NCBI GenBank assembly: GCA_033791545.1
Contig: JASJGL010000076.1
Location: 1 to 14,697 of the forward strand
Length of the DNA stretch: 14,697 nt
Reading direction: 5' to 3'
Source of the DNA: Antarcticimicrobium sp033791545
GTDB taxonomy: Bacteria > Pseudomonadota > Alphaproteobacteria > Rhodobacterales > Rhodobacteraceae
The position numbers were made by a program, and so were the translations under genes. The notes below the pieces were generated by a model that saw nothing but the letters and a program-made list of their open reading frames with translations, was not told where the DNA came from and did no database searches. This document shows positions 1 to 6,142 of the stretch, piece after piece (positions within the stretch are counted from its first letter, which is position 1; each line of letters starts with the position of its first letter).

Positions 1-75
1 TGGCTGGGGTGGTAGGATTCGAACCTACGATACACGGTACCAAAAACCGATGCCTTACCACTTGGCTACACCCCA
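1..75 (-). tRNA. tRNA-Gln (anticodon UUG)
   Basis: On the minus strand this folds as a complete tRNA with the 3' CCA encoded at positions 3-1. The 7-bp acceptor stem is TGGGGTG pairing with CACCCCA, followed by a G discriminator. The T arm GTAGG-TTCGAAT-CCTAC is perfect, the D stem is GCC/GGC, and the anticodon loop TTTTGGT carries TTG at 43-41, reading glutamine CAA codons (CAG by wobble). The uridine-rich loop and the weak first anticodon-stem pair are typical of glutamine tRNAs. Length is 75 nt including CCA. The 3' end lies exactly at the window edge. Confidence 0.97.
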
Positions 76-86
76 ACGATGGCGGC

Positions 87-115
87 TAACTACGCGGCTT
101 GTTCGGGCTGTTCAA
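87..115 (-). promoter_or_regulatory. possible promoter of tRNA-Gln
   Basis: Reading the minus strand, TTGAAC (115-110) is followed after 17 bases by TAGTTA (92-87), which would start transcription about 5 bases before the mature tRNA 5' end at 75. The -35 matches consensus at four positions, the -10 only weakly. Position and spacing are the main support. The tRNA could instead be processed from a longer transcript starting upstream. Confidence 0.35.
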
Positions 116-175
116 GAGCCATTTGGCAAAAAATGCGGTAAAAATATTCGTGGCATGGACGGCATGGGTCGCGGC

Positions 176-197
176 CCCGCGCAACGCTCGGCGCGGG
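176..197 (-). terminator. weak hairpin after the SH3-domain gene
   Basis: CCCGCGC and GCGCGGG form a perfect 7-bp stem with an 8-base loop, beginning about 7 bases after the stop codon of the SH3-domain gene. No T-run follows directly; the nearest T-rich stretch is some 30 bases further on. It could end or stabilise the SH3 transcript and separate it from the tRNA gene, but it is not a canonical intrinsic terminator. Confidence 0.3.
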
Positions 198-204
198 CTC
201 TGGA

Positions 205-756
205 TCAATCCCGGATCTCGTCCGAGGTGACCCCCCAAAGCCCGGTTTTCTGCGCCCAGCCCCGATAACCGCCGGCAGATATGCGACACCAGTCGAGCGT
301 GCATTTGCCAAGACGGGCGACCACGCCCAGTTCGAACCGGGCGGCCACCGGGGCCGCGCTGTCGGGACGCGAGTGCACCGGCAGCATGTCCTGCTCCACC
401 AGCACTGTGCGCACTCCGGAAAGCAACGCATAGTGCACCCAGCCGCCAGCACCGTCGCGGTCCTGCACCCGGCGCCAATGGCCATGTTCTGCCGTCACCT
501 GAAGCGGCATGTCCCGGCGCTTGAACACCCAGTCGATCCGGTGGGTCAGCGAGGGGCCGCGGCGCACATTGCCCTCGCTTGTCTTCAGCGAGACAAAGCG
601 CGGCAACGGCAGGTTGGTCACCGCCCCGCGATCCCCGGTTTGCTGCGCCTGTCCGGCACAGGCCAACACTACGATGACAACCGCCGCAACGGCGGCGCGT
701 TTCAGTCCGATCGAAAGATTCACTGACAGCCCGCCCGCATTCACTATGTGCCTCAT
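205..756 (-). CDS. secreted SH3-like domain protein (PF06347 type)
   Basis: A protein of 183 residues with an N-terminal export signal: basic LKR at 18-20, a hydrophobic run at about 21-35, and a likely signal peptidase cut near AQA/QQ (36-39). The remainder looks like two bacterial SH3-like units, about 52-118 (with the VRRGPSLTHRIDWVFKR segment and a GGWVHYALLSG strand) and about 123-177 (with C152 and C157 and GGYRGWAQK). The family is periplasmic, probably cell-wall or protein binding, and has no established reaction. The start is uncertain: ATG at 756 has no clear ribosome site, and a GTG about 11 codons downstream would leave a more compact signal peptide. It is divergent from the dehydrogenase at 862 and unrelated to the operon further right. 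Confidence 0.85.
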   Translation of the reverse strand: MRHIVNAGGLSVNLSIGLKRAAVAAVVIVVLACAGQAQQTGDRGAVTNLPLPRFVSLKTSEGNVRRGPSLTHRIDWVFKRRDMPLQVTAEHGHWRRVQDRDGAGGWVHYALLSGVRTVLVEQDMLPVHSRPDSAAPVAARFELGVVARLGKCTLDWCRISAGGYRGWAQKTGLWGVTSDEIRD

Positions 757-850
757 GACGAAAAGCCTGCGTCATTTGCGCATGGGGTTCTTGTGCCCCG
801 GCCCGTCCTGCGCCACGATGCCACAACGCGGGCGGTTTTGAAAAGCGTTG

Positions 851-856
851 GAGGAG
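851..856 (+). promoter_or_regulatory. ribosome binding site deciding a GTG start
   Basis: GAGGAG lies 5 bases before the GTG at 862. Together with the beta-strand pattern RLSVVVTRRLP right at the start, it fixes GTG as the initiation codon of the dehydrogenase. Confidence 0.75.
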
Positions 857-861
857 CATAA

Positions 862-1848
862 GTGCCAAGAGAACGACTGAGTGTTGTTGTGACGCGACGG
901 TTGCCGGAAGCGGTCGAAACCCGGCTGAGCGAGCTGTTTGACGTGCGTCTGCGCGAAGAAGACACGCCAATGACCCGAACCGAGTTGATCGAGGCGGTGA
1001 AAACCGCCGATGTTCTAGTCCCCACCCTGACCGACGCGATCGACGCCGGGCTGATCGCGCAGGCCAGTGACAAGCTCAAGCTGATTGCGAATTTCGGTGC
1101 CGGGGTGGACCATATCGACGTCGCCACCGCGCGCCAACGCGGTATTCTGGTCTCGAACACGCCCGGCGTCGTGACCGACGACACCGCCGACATGACCATT
1201 GCGCTGATTCTGGCCGTCACCCGCCGCATGCCCGAGGGGCTGGCGATGATGCAACGTGGCGACTGGACCGGCTGGGCCCCCACCGCGATGCTGGGCGGAC
1301 GGATCGGCGGTCGGCGGCTGGGCATTCTCGGCATGGGCCGGATCGGTCAGGCCGTGGCCAAACGCGCCGCCGCCTTTGGCATGCAGGTGCATTATCACAA
1401 CCGCCGCCGCCTGCGCCCCGAGATCGAAGAGGCCTATCAGGCCACTTATTGGGATAGTCTCGATCAGATGGCGGCGCGGATGGACGTGATTTCCATCAAC
1501 TGCCCCTCGACGCCAAGCACCTTTCACCTGATGAACGCCCGGCGGCTCAAGCTGATGAAGCGCAGCGCCGTGATCGTGAACACGTCACGCGGCGAGGTGA
1601 TCGACGAAAACGCCCTCACCCGGATGATCCGCACCGGCGATATCGCCGGGGCCGGGCTCGACGTCTATGAACGGGGCGCCGAGGTCAATCCGCGCCTGCG
1701 CGAACTGCCGAACGTAGTGCTGTTGCCGCATATGGGCTCGGCGACGATCGAAGGGCGGATCGAGATGGGCGAGAAGGTGATCATCAACATCAAGACCTTC
1801 GAGGATGGCCATCGTCCGCCCGATCAGGTGGTTCCGTCGATGCTCTAG
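862..1848 (+). CDS. D-2-hydroxyacid dehydrogenase (glyoxylate/hydroxypyruvate reductase type)
   Basis: A protein of 328 residues, the usual length for the NAD(P)-dependent D-isomer-specific 2-hydroxyacid dehydrogenases, which reduce 2-oxo acids such as glyoxylate or hydroxypyruvate in the cytosol. Visible are the substrate-domain loop NFGAGVDHID (77-86), the Rossmann motif GMGRIG (157-162), VNTSRGEVIDE with catalytic Arg243, and LLPHMGSAT with catalytic His290. The position of the usual catalytic Glu (DVYExEP motif) is Gly272 in DVYERGAEVNP (267-277), with Glu274 two residues later. HRRR-like basic residues after the second Rossmann strand (NRRR, 180-183) fit NADPH preference. Substrate cannot be told from sequence. 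It stands alone, converging on the large operon. Confidence 0.9.
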   Translation: MPRERLSVVVTRRLPEAVETRLSELFDVRLREEDTPMTRTELIEAVKTADVLVPTLTDAIDAGLIAQASDKLKLIANFGAGVDHIDVATARQRGILVSNTPGVVTDDTADMTIALILAVTRRMPEGLAMMQRGDWTGWAPTAMLGGRIGGRRLGILGMGRIGQAVAKRAAAFGMQVHYHNRRRLRPEIEEAYQATYWDSLDQMAARMDVISINCPSTPSTFHLMNARRLKLMKRSAVIVNTSRGEVIDENALTRMIRTGDIAGAGLDVYERGAEVNPRLRELPNVVLLPHMGSATIEGRIEMGEKVIINIKTFEDGHRPPDQVVPSML

Positions 1849-1861
1849 CTGCTCTTGCGGT

Positions 1862-1893
1862 GGCAGGGCGCGGGGTCCCTCAGACCCTGTGCC
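1862..1893 (+). terminator. weak hairpin downstream of the dehydrogenase gene
   Basis: Starting 13 bases after the stop codon, CAGGG (1864-1868) can pair with CCCTG (1885-1889) with flanking GG/CC pairs, or alternatively GGGTC (1873-1877) with GACCC (1883-1887). No T-run follows, so it is at best a weak terminator for the plus-strand gene. Confidence 0.3.
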
Positions 1894-1933
1894 TGGATTA
1901 GAACGACGGGGTTTGAACCACGATATTTAGACA

Positions 1934-1962
1934 GCGGGCGCTGATTTCGATCTTGCGCCCGC
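1934..1962. terminator. convergent-spacer hairpin with TTCG cap
   Basis: GCGGGCGC (1934-1941) and GCGCCCGC (1955-1962) form a perfect 8-bp stem; inside it GAT-TTCG-ATC forms a further 3-bp stem closed by a TTCG tetraloop on the plus strand. It lies between convergent genes and so could stop transcription from either side, but no T-run follows on either strand. The minus-strand reading of this stretch also gives a CPVC motif, see rejected items. Confidence 0.35.
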
Positions 1963-2053
1963 AGCAAACGGGGCACGCGCCCAAACGCCGATTTGCAGCT
2001 TTGGCATAGCCTGCGTCCCGGGGCCTCTGGCCCGATCTCACGGTTGCCGAAAG

Positions 2054-2087
2054 CCGGACGCCACGATACGAGGATCGCCGCGTCCGG
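2054..2087 (-). terminator. terminator candidate for the ketone operon
   Basis: CCGGACGC (2054-2061) and GCGTCCGG (2080-2087) form a perfect 8-bp stem. Within it CGAT (2064-2067) and ATCG (2074-2077) add 4 bp around a 6-base loop. It begins 37 bases after the SDR stop codon. On the minus strand the stem is followed by CTTTC, a short pyrimidine stretch. It is the best terminator candidate for the operon, although the T-tract is poor. Confidence 0.5.
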
Positions 2088-2123
2088 TCGTTTCGCTGAT
2101 GGCGCTCTGCGGGCCCCGACCGG

Positions 2124-2897
2124 TCAGACGGTGGTAAAGCCGCCATCCACGGTCATCACCGCGCCATTGACAAAACTCGCCGCGTCCGAGCCGAGAAAGC
2201 TCACCAGTTCGGCCACCTCGGACGGTTTGCCATAGCGTTGCATCGGCACCATCTGCGTCATCATCTGGCGAACGGCACCGTCGGGCATCCCGGCCCCCAT
2301 CCCTTTCTCGACATCGCCCATCATGCGCGACTCGATAGGCCCGGGATTGACCGCGTTCGAACGGATCCCCGCCGCGCCGCATTCGGCAGCCACGGTGCGC
2401 ATCAGGCCAAGCACAGCGTGTTTCGTGGCCGTATAGCCGCAAATCAGCGGCGTGCCGACCAGCCCGCCCACCGACGAGGACACGATGATCGACCCAGCGC
2501 CCGACTCCAGCATCCGGGGCACAACGTATTTGTATCCCATGAAGACACCGATCAGGTTGATATCGACGATCTTGCGAAAATCCTCGGTCGGATAGTCGCC
2601 GATGGGATGGAAATCGCCCTCGATCCCGGCGTTGTTGAAAAAGATGTCGATCTTGCCCCGCGCCGTGATCGCCGCCTCGACATAGGATTTGACCGCCGCC
2701 TCATCGGTGACATCGGCCACCACCGTGGTGCACTCGGGAATGTCATCGGCCAGCGCCTTGAGCGCGGCGGGGTCACGATCCACCGCCACGATATGCGCCC
2801 CACGCGCCGCCATCAGCCGGGCGGTTGTCCCGCCGATGGCCCCACCGGCCCCGGTGATCAATGCGGTTTTCCCTGTCAATCTGGTCTTGTCGTCCAT
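2124..2897 (-). CDS. short-chain dehydrogenase/reductase (NAD-type alcohol/ketone)
   Basis: A protein of 257 residues, a classical SDR. The cofactor motif TGAGGAIG is at 15-22, Asp40 in VAVDRD follows the second strand and predicts NAD over NADP. NNAG is at 88-91, Asn114, catalytic Ser142, and YTATK with Tyr155 and Lys159 complete the tetrad. The C-terminal strand reads VDGGFTT. ATG at 2897 is chosen because the protein then begins shortly before the first Rossmann strand and a GA-rich ribosome site (GGGAGAG) precedes it. Last gene of the operon, 43 bases after the thiolase. By analogy with 1-phenylethanol dehydrogenase beside the acetophenone carboxylase of Aromatoleum, it may oxidise a secondary alcohol to the ketone that is then carboxylated; a role on a hydroxyacyl-CoA is the alternative. 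Family certain, substrate inferred. Confidence 0.93.
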   Translation of the reverse strand: MDDKTRLTGKTALITGAGGAIGGTTARLMAARGAHIVAVDRDPAALKALADDIPECTTVVADVTDEAAVKSYVEAAITARGKIDIFFNNAGIEGDFHPIGDYPTEDFRKIVDINLIGVFMGYKYVVPRMLESGAGSIIVSSSVGGLVGTPLICGYTATKHAVLGLMRTVAAECGAAGIRSNAVNPGPIESRMMGDVEKGMGAGMPDGAVRQMMTQMVPMQRYGKPSEVAELVSFLGSDAASFVNGAVMTVDGGFTTV

Positions 2898-2940
2898 GGG
2901 CGTCTCTCCCTCTCCCTGAAAATTTGGCAGACCGCTCCCG

Positions 2941-4092
2941 TCAGGCGGCCGTTCGTTCAATGATTGCGATGGTGCAGGATTTGGTGTCGGCGTCCTTGTC
3001 CCCGCCCATGCAATGGGCCAGACCCAGCGCGCCCGTGCGCGGCGCCTGTCCCGCGTCAAGATAGCGAGCCACCTCAATGATCTGGGCGACCCCCGTGGCC
3101 CCGATGGGGTGACCGCGCGACATAAGCCCGCCCGAGGGGTTCACCGGCGTACAGCCCGCCTCCCCCGCCAGCAGGCGTTCGGCATACCGCCCCCCCTGCC
3201 CGACCGGGCACAGGCCCAGCCCCTCGTAGTGCAGGATCTCGGCGATGGAAAAGGCGTCGTGACATTCCACGACGCTCAGATCTTCCGCCGTGATGCCGGC
3301 ACGTTCATAGGCGATCCGCGCGGTGCGTGTATCGGTCTGCCATTCCGAAAGATCGGCGACCTGATCGTATGCACCACTGGTCAGAACCGAGGCCCGCACC
3401 CGCATCCGCGCGCCCAGTTCGCGCGCCAGTCGACCATTGACCAGAACCATCGCCGCCGCACCGTCGGCAATGGGCGAACATTGCAACCGCGTCAGCGGAT
3501 CGACCACCATCGGTGCGGACAGCACATCCGCCAGCGTGATCGGGTCGCGCATCATCGCGCGCGGATTGCCAGCGGCGGCGCGACGGTTCTTGACCGAAAC
3601 GGCGGCAAGCTGCTCTGCCGTGGTGCCAAAGCGGTCCATATGACGGCTGGCGCGCAGGGCAAAACCCGCAGGGGTCACCCGGCCCAGCAGCGTATCGGGC
3701 AGCGTCTTGCCCGAGTCGATCAGGCCCAAGGCCGGGTGAAACATCTTTTCCGCCCCAACAACCAGCGCCGCGTCCACCTCGCCCGAGCGGATCGCCATAC
3801 CGGCGACGTGAAACGCGGTAGAGCCCGAGGTACAGGCGTTTTCCACATTCAGCACGGCACAGCCCGCCAGCCCGACATGGGCCAACGCGTCCTGCCCCAC
3901 CGTCAGACTGCCCGTCAGGCGGGCAGCCAGCGCATTGGCGAAAACCGCCATGCCGATACGTCCGGGCGACAGCCCGGCCTCCAACAGCGCCTCACGCGCT
4001 GCCGTCGCGGCCAGGGCCTCCAGCGAGATATCCTGATGGCGGCCAAACGCGGTCAGGCCGCAGCCCGCTATCCAAGGGGTTGTCATGGTCAT
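2941..4092 (-). CDS. SCP2-type thiolase (beta-ketoacyl-CoA cleavage)
   Basis: A protein of 383 residues of the SCP-x/thiolase-lipid-transfer group. These enzymes cleave beta-ketoacyl-CoA with CoA. Visible are the nucleophile region NACTSGSTA with Cys87, the HDAF motif (278-281), GHPIGATG with His328 (327-334), and AHCMGGD with Cys361. ATG at 4092 is preceded by AAGGA 4 bases away; ATG at 4086 (two residues shorter) is equally possible. The neighbouring DUF35 protein is a typical partner: thiolases of this group often need one, as in the BbsAB benzoylsuccinyl-CoA thiolase. In this operon it should act on the beta-ketoacyl-CoA produced by carboxylation and CoA activation of a ketone, releasing acetyl-CoA (or a homologue) and a shortened acyl-CoA. 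Family assignment is firm; the substrate is inference. Confidence 0.92.
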   Translation of the reverse strand: MTMTTPWIAGCGLTAFGRHQDISLEALAATAAREALLEAGLSPGRIGMAVFANALAARLTGSLTVGQDALAHVGLAGCAVLNVENACTSGSTAFHVAGMAIRSGEVDAALVVGAEKMFHPALGLIDSGKTLPDTLLGRVTPAGFALRASRHMDRFGTTAEQLAAVSVKNRRAAAGNPRAMMRDPITLADVLSAPMVVDPLTRLQCSPIADGAAAMVLVNGRLARELGARMRVRASVLTSGAYDQVADLSEWQTDTRTARIAYERAGITAEDLSVVECHDAFSIAEILHYEGLGLCPVGQGGRYAERLLAGEAGCTPVNPSGGLMSRGHPIGATGVAQIIEVARYLDAGQAPRTGALGLAHCMGGDKDADTKSCTIAIIERTAA

Positions 4093-4111
4093 CTTTTCCT
4101 TCTCGTGGGCC

Positions 4112-4537
4112 TCAGGCCGCGACGAAAACAGGCCGAAGGCAGGGGGTGCCCTCGTTATCTGTTCCAAACGGCTGCAGGGTCAGCGCCACTGCCCGGCCCG
4201 GCACCATCGCGCCGGCATCCTGCGGGGCGAACAGGCCAAAGACCCGCACCGGGGCGGCGTCGAGATCGACAAAGCCGATCATATAGCCCTGCGGCAGATC
4301 ATAGGGCGGGCGCACCCGCACCCGGGTGACGCAGTTCACCCGCCCCGCGCCGGGCAGCAGCACCTCTTCCGGGTCCGACATGTCGTCGCCGCAATACCGG
4401 CGCGGCGGGAACACCACAGTCTCTGCGCACCGCCCGGCGCGCAGCCAGACCGTGCCCGCCGAATCGACATGAAACTGCTGCGCCAACTCGGGCGGCAATT
4501 CGGGCAGCACAGGCGCCGCTGAGGGATCAACCGTCAT
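4112..4537 (-). CDS. DUF35 OB-fold protein with eroded zinc ribbon
   Basis: A protein of 141 residues resembling the rubredoxin-like zinc ribbon plus OB-fold proteins (DUF35) that pair with SCP2-type thiolases. Seen are the ribbon segment with VVFPPRRYC (41-49), then an OB-like beta domain (about 58-140) with GYMIGFVDLD and VRVFGLFAP. The usual ribbon has two Cys pairs; here only Cys37 and Cys49 remain, in RCAET and RYCGDD, so zinc may not bind. The start ATG at 4537 overlaps the ligase stop codon in an ATGA of four bases, which supports translational coupling, with GAGG just upstream. Its likely job is to complete or scaffold the thiolase 19 bases downstream, as BbsA does for BbsB. It has no catalytic residues of its own that I can recognise. 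Confidence 0.82.
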   Translation of the reverse strand: MTVDPSAAPVLPELPPELAQQFHVDSAGTVWLRAGRCAETVVFPPRRYCGDDMSDPEEVLLPGAGRVNCVTRVRVRPPYDLPQGYMIGFVDLDAAPVRVFGLFAPQDAGAMVPGRAVALTLQPFGTDNEGTPCLRPVFVAA

Positions 4538-6138
4538 GCCCGCACCTCGTCCGTTATCTCGCCTTCCCTGACCTCGGTCTCCCAAGTGTCAGCGTCCCAA
4601 GTGTCGGCAGTCACACCCTCGGACTTGAGTTTGTGTTTCTCCACCCGCGCAGTCGCCGTCTTTGGCAATACCGGCACAAAACGCACGTAGCGCGGCAACA
4701 TGAAATCGGCCATCTTGCCCTGACAATAGGCGCGAACCGCTTGCCCGCTGACCTGTGCGCCGTCGCGGGGAACAACGCAGATCATCACGTCATCCTCGCC
4801 CAGATCCGACGGCACCGGGATCACCGCACATTCGACCACCTCGGGCATCATGTTGATCACCCTCTCCACCTCGAACGAGGAAATATTCTCGCCCCGGCGG
4901 CGCAGCGCATCCTTGTCGCGGTCAAGAAAGAACCAAAAGCCATCGGCATCGCGTTGCAGCAGATCGCCGGTGTGAAACCACAGATCACGGAACGCCTCGA
5001 CGGTTTTCTCGGGCATCTCCACATATTCGATCATCATCCCGTTTGGCCGCTTTGGCCGCACCAAAAGCTCGCCCGGCGTATCCGGGGTTTCGATCGCGTT
5101 GCCGTCCCGCCCCATCAGCATCAGGTCATAATGCGCGGTCTGCCGCCCGCAGGAGCCGGGCCGCTTGCGCGCTGGATCACTGGTGATGGGAACGCCGATC
5201 TCGCTCATGCCATAGCCCTCGATGAGCGAGACGCCGAAACGGGCCTCGAAGGCTTCGAACAGCCCTTTGCCAGCCCCGGCCCCCATCATCACCCGCAACC
5301 CATGGTCGCGGTCCGCCGGGCTTTCCGGCGCCTTCATCAGAACCGAAAGGATGGTGCCGATATAGTTGAAGGCCGTGCAGCGATGGTCCCGGATATCATC
5401 CCAGAACCGGCGCGCCGAGAACCGGTCACACAGCACCGTGCGCGCGCCAGCCATCAGCGCCGGCAAGGCGCTCAGCACCTGTGCGTTGCCGTGGAAAAGC
5501 GGCAGCGCATTGTACAGGCAATCGCCCTCGCCATAGCCGGTAGCCTCGCAGATCTGGCGCGCCGCGTTCAGGGCATAGCCCTGCGGCATCAACGCCCCCT
5601 TGGACAGGCCCGTCGTGCCAGAGGTGAACATGATCGCATAGGGATCACTTGGCGCGACCACGACCTCTGGCGGCGCGTCCTCTATCGCCATCAGCGCATC
5701 AAGGGACACGGCACCGTCCATATCCGCAGCCCCCCGCACCACGATGCACGGTGGGGACGCCAAGTCGACCGCAGCCTCTTTGAACGTCGGGATCAACCCG
5801 GGCTCGATCACGATCACCCGCGCCTTGGACAGCCGCAGCATATGCGACAGCACCGCGCCACGATGCCCGGTATTGAGCGGCACCTCCACCGCGCCAAGGC
5901 GCGACAGGCCGAACCACAGCGCGAGATATTCGACACAATTGTCGATCATCAGCGCCACCCGGTCGCCCTTGCCCACACCGATTGCGGCCAACCCGGCGGC
6001 GGCCCGACGGCTCATCGCGTCAAGATCGGCAAAACTGAACGCGACATCCTTGAAGGTCACGAACGGCGCGTCGCCATAGCGGCGGGCCTGCTGCGCCAGC
6101 AAGCCGTGGATCGTTTGCACAGTCATCGGATCTGTCAT
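4534..6138 (-). CDS. AMP-forming acyl-CoA ligase (putative beta-keto acid CoA ligase)
   Basis: A protein of 534 residues of the acyl-adenylate superfamily (CaiC/acyl-CoA synthetase type), which couples a carboxylate to CoA using ATP with release of AMP and PPi. Visible are the P-loop TSGTTGLSKG (172-181), A5 motif YGMSE (309-313), A7 TGD (390-392), and A8 hinge region LDRDKDALRRRGENISSFEVE (405-425 area). At the A10 position the sequence is KTATARVEKHKL (493-504): the usual catalytic Lys is Arg498, with Lys501 and Lys503 close by. ATG at 6138 is chosen because AGGAGG ends 9 bases upstream, inside the end of the HyuB gene; ATG at 6126 is the alternative. Directly after a ketone carboxylase it most likely activates the beta-keto acid, like benzoylacetate-CoA ligase. 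The C-terminal end carries a 15-bp tandem duplication. Confidence 0.92.
   Translation of the reverse strand: MTDPMTVQTIHGLLAQQARRYGDAPFVTFKDVAFSFADLDAMSRRAAAGLAAIGVGKGDRVALMIDNCVEYLALWFGLSRLGAVEVPLNTGHRGAVLSHMLRLSKARVIVIEPGLIPTFKEAAVDLASPPCIVVRGAADMDGAVSLDALMAIEDAPPEVVVAPSDPYAIMFTSGTTGLSKGALMPQGYALNAARQICEATGYGEGDCLYNALPLFHGNAQVLSALPALMAGARTVLCDRFSARRFWDDIRDHRCTAFNYIGTILSVLMKAPESPADRDHGLRVMMGAGAGKGLFEAFEARFGVSLIEGYGMSEIGVPITSDPARKRPGSCGRQTAHYDLMLMGRDGNAIETPDTPGELLVRPKRPNGMMIEYVEMPEKTVEAFRDLWFHTGDLLQRDADGFWFFLDRDKDALRRRGENISSFEVERVINMMPEVVECAVIPVPSDLGEDDVMICVVPRDGAQVSGQAVRAYCQGKMADFMLPRYVRFVPVLPKTATARVEKHKLKSEGVTADTWDADTWETEVREGEITDEVRA
4580..4609 (-). repeat. 15-bp tandem duplication near the 3' end of the ligase gene
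   Basis: TCCCAAGTGTCAGCG (4580-4594) is followed directly by TCCCAAGTGTCGGCA (4595-4609). In the protein this gives the in-frame repeat ADTWD-ADTWE (511-520). The two copies differ at two positions, so the duplication is recent or maintained. Confidence 0.8.
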
Positions 6139-6142
6139 CGGA

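Noticed and set aside
86..970. Minus-strand open frame of 294 codons across the SH3-domain gene and the start of the dehydrogenase
   Set aside because: It overlaps two supported genes in other frames and shows low-complexity Arg/Ala/Gly content.
1898..2146. Minus-strand frame of 82 codons with a CPVC and a further Cys (RKIEISARC)
   Set aside because: It begins inside the end of the SDR gene, has no ribosome site, has no second CxxC pair, and covers two hairpins of the convergent spacer. The Cys motif looks accidental.
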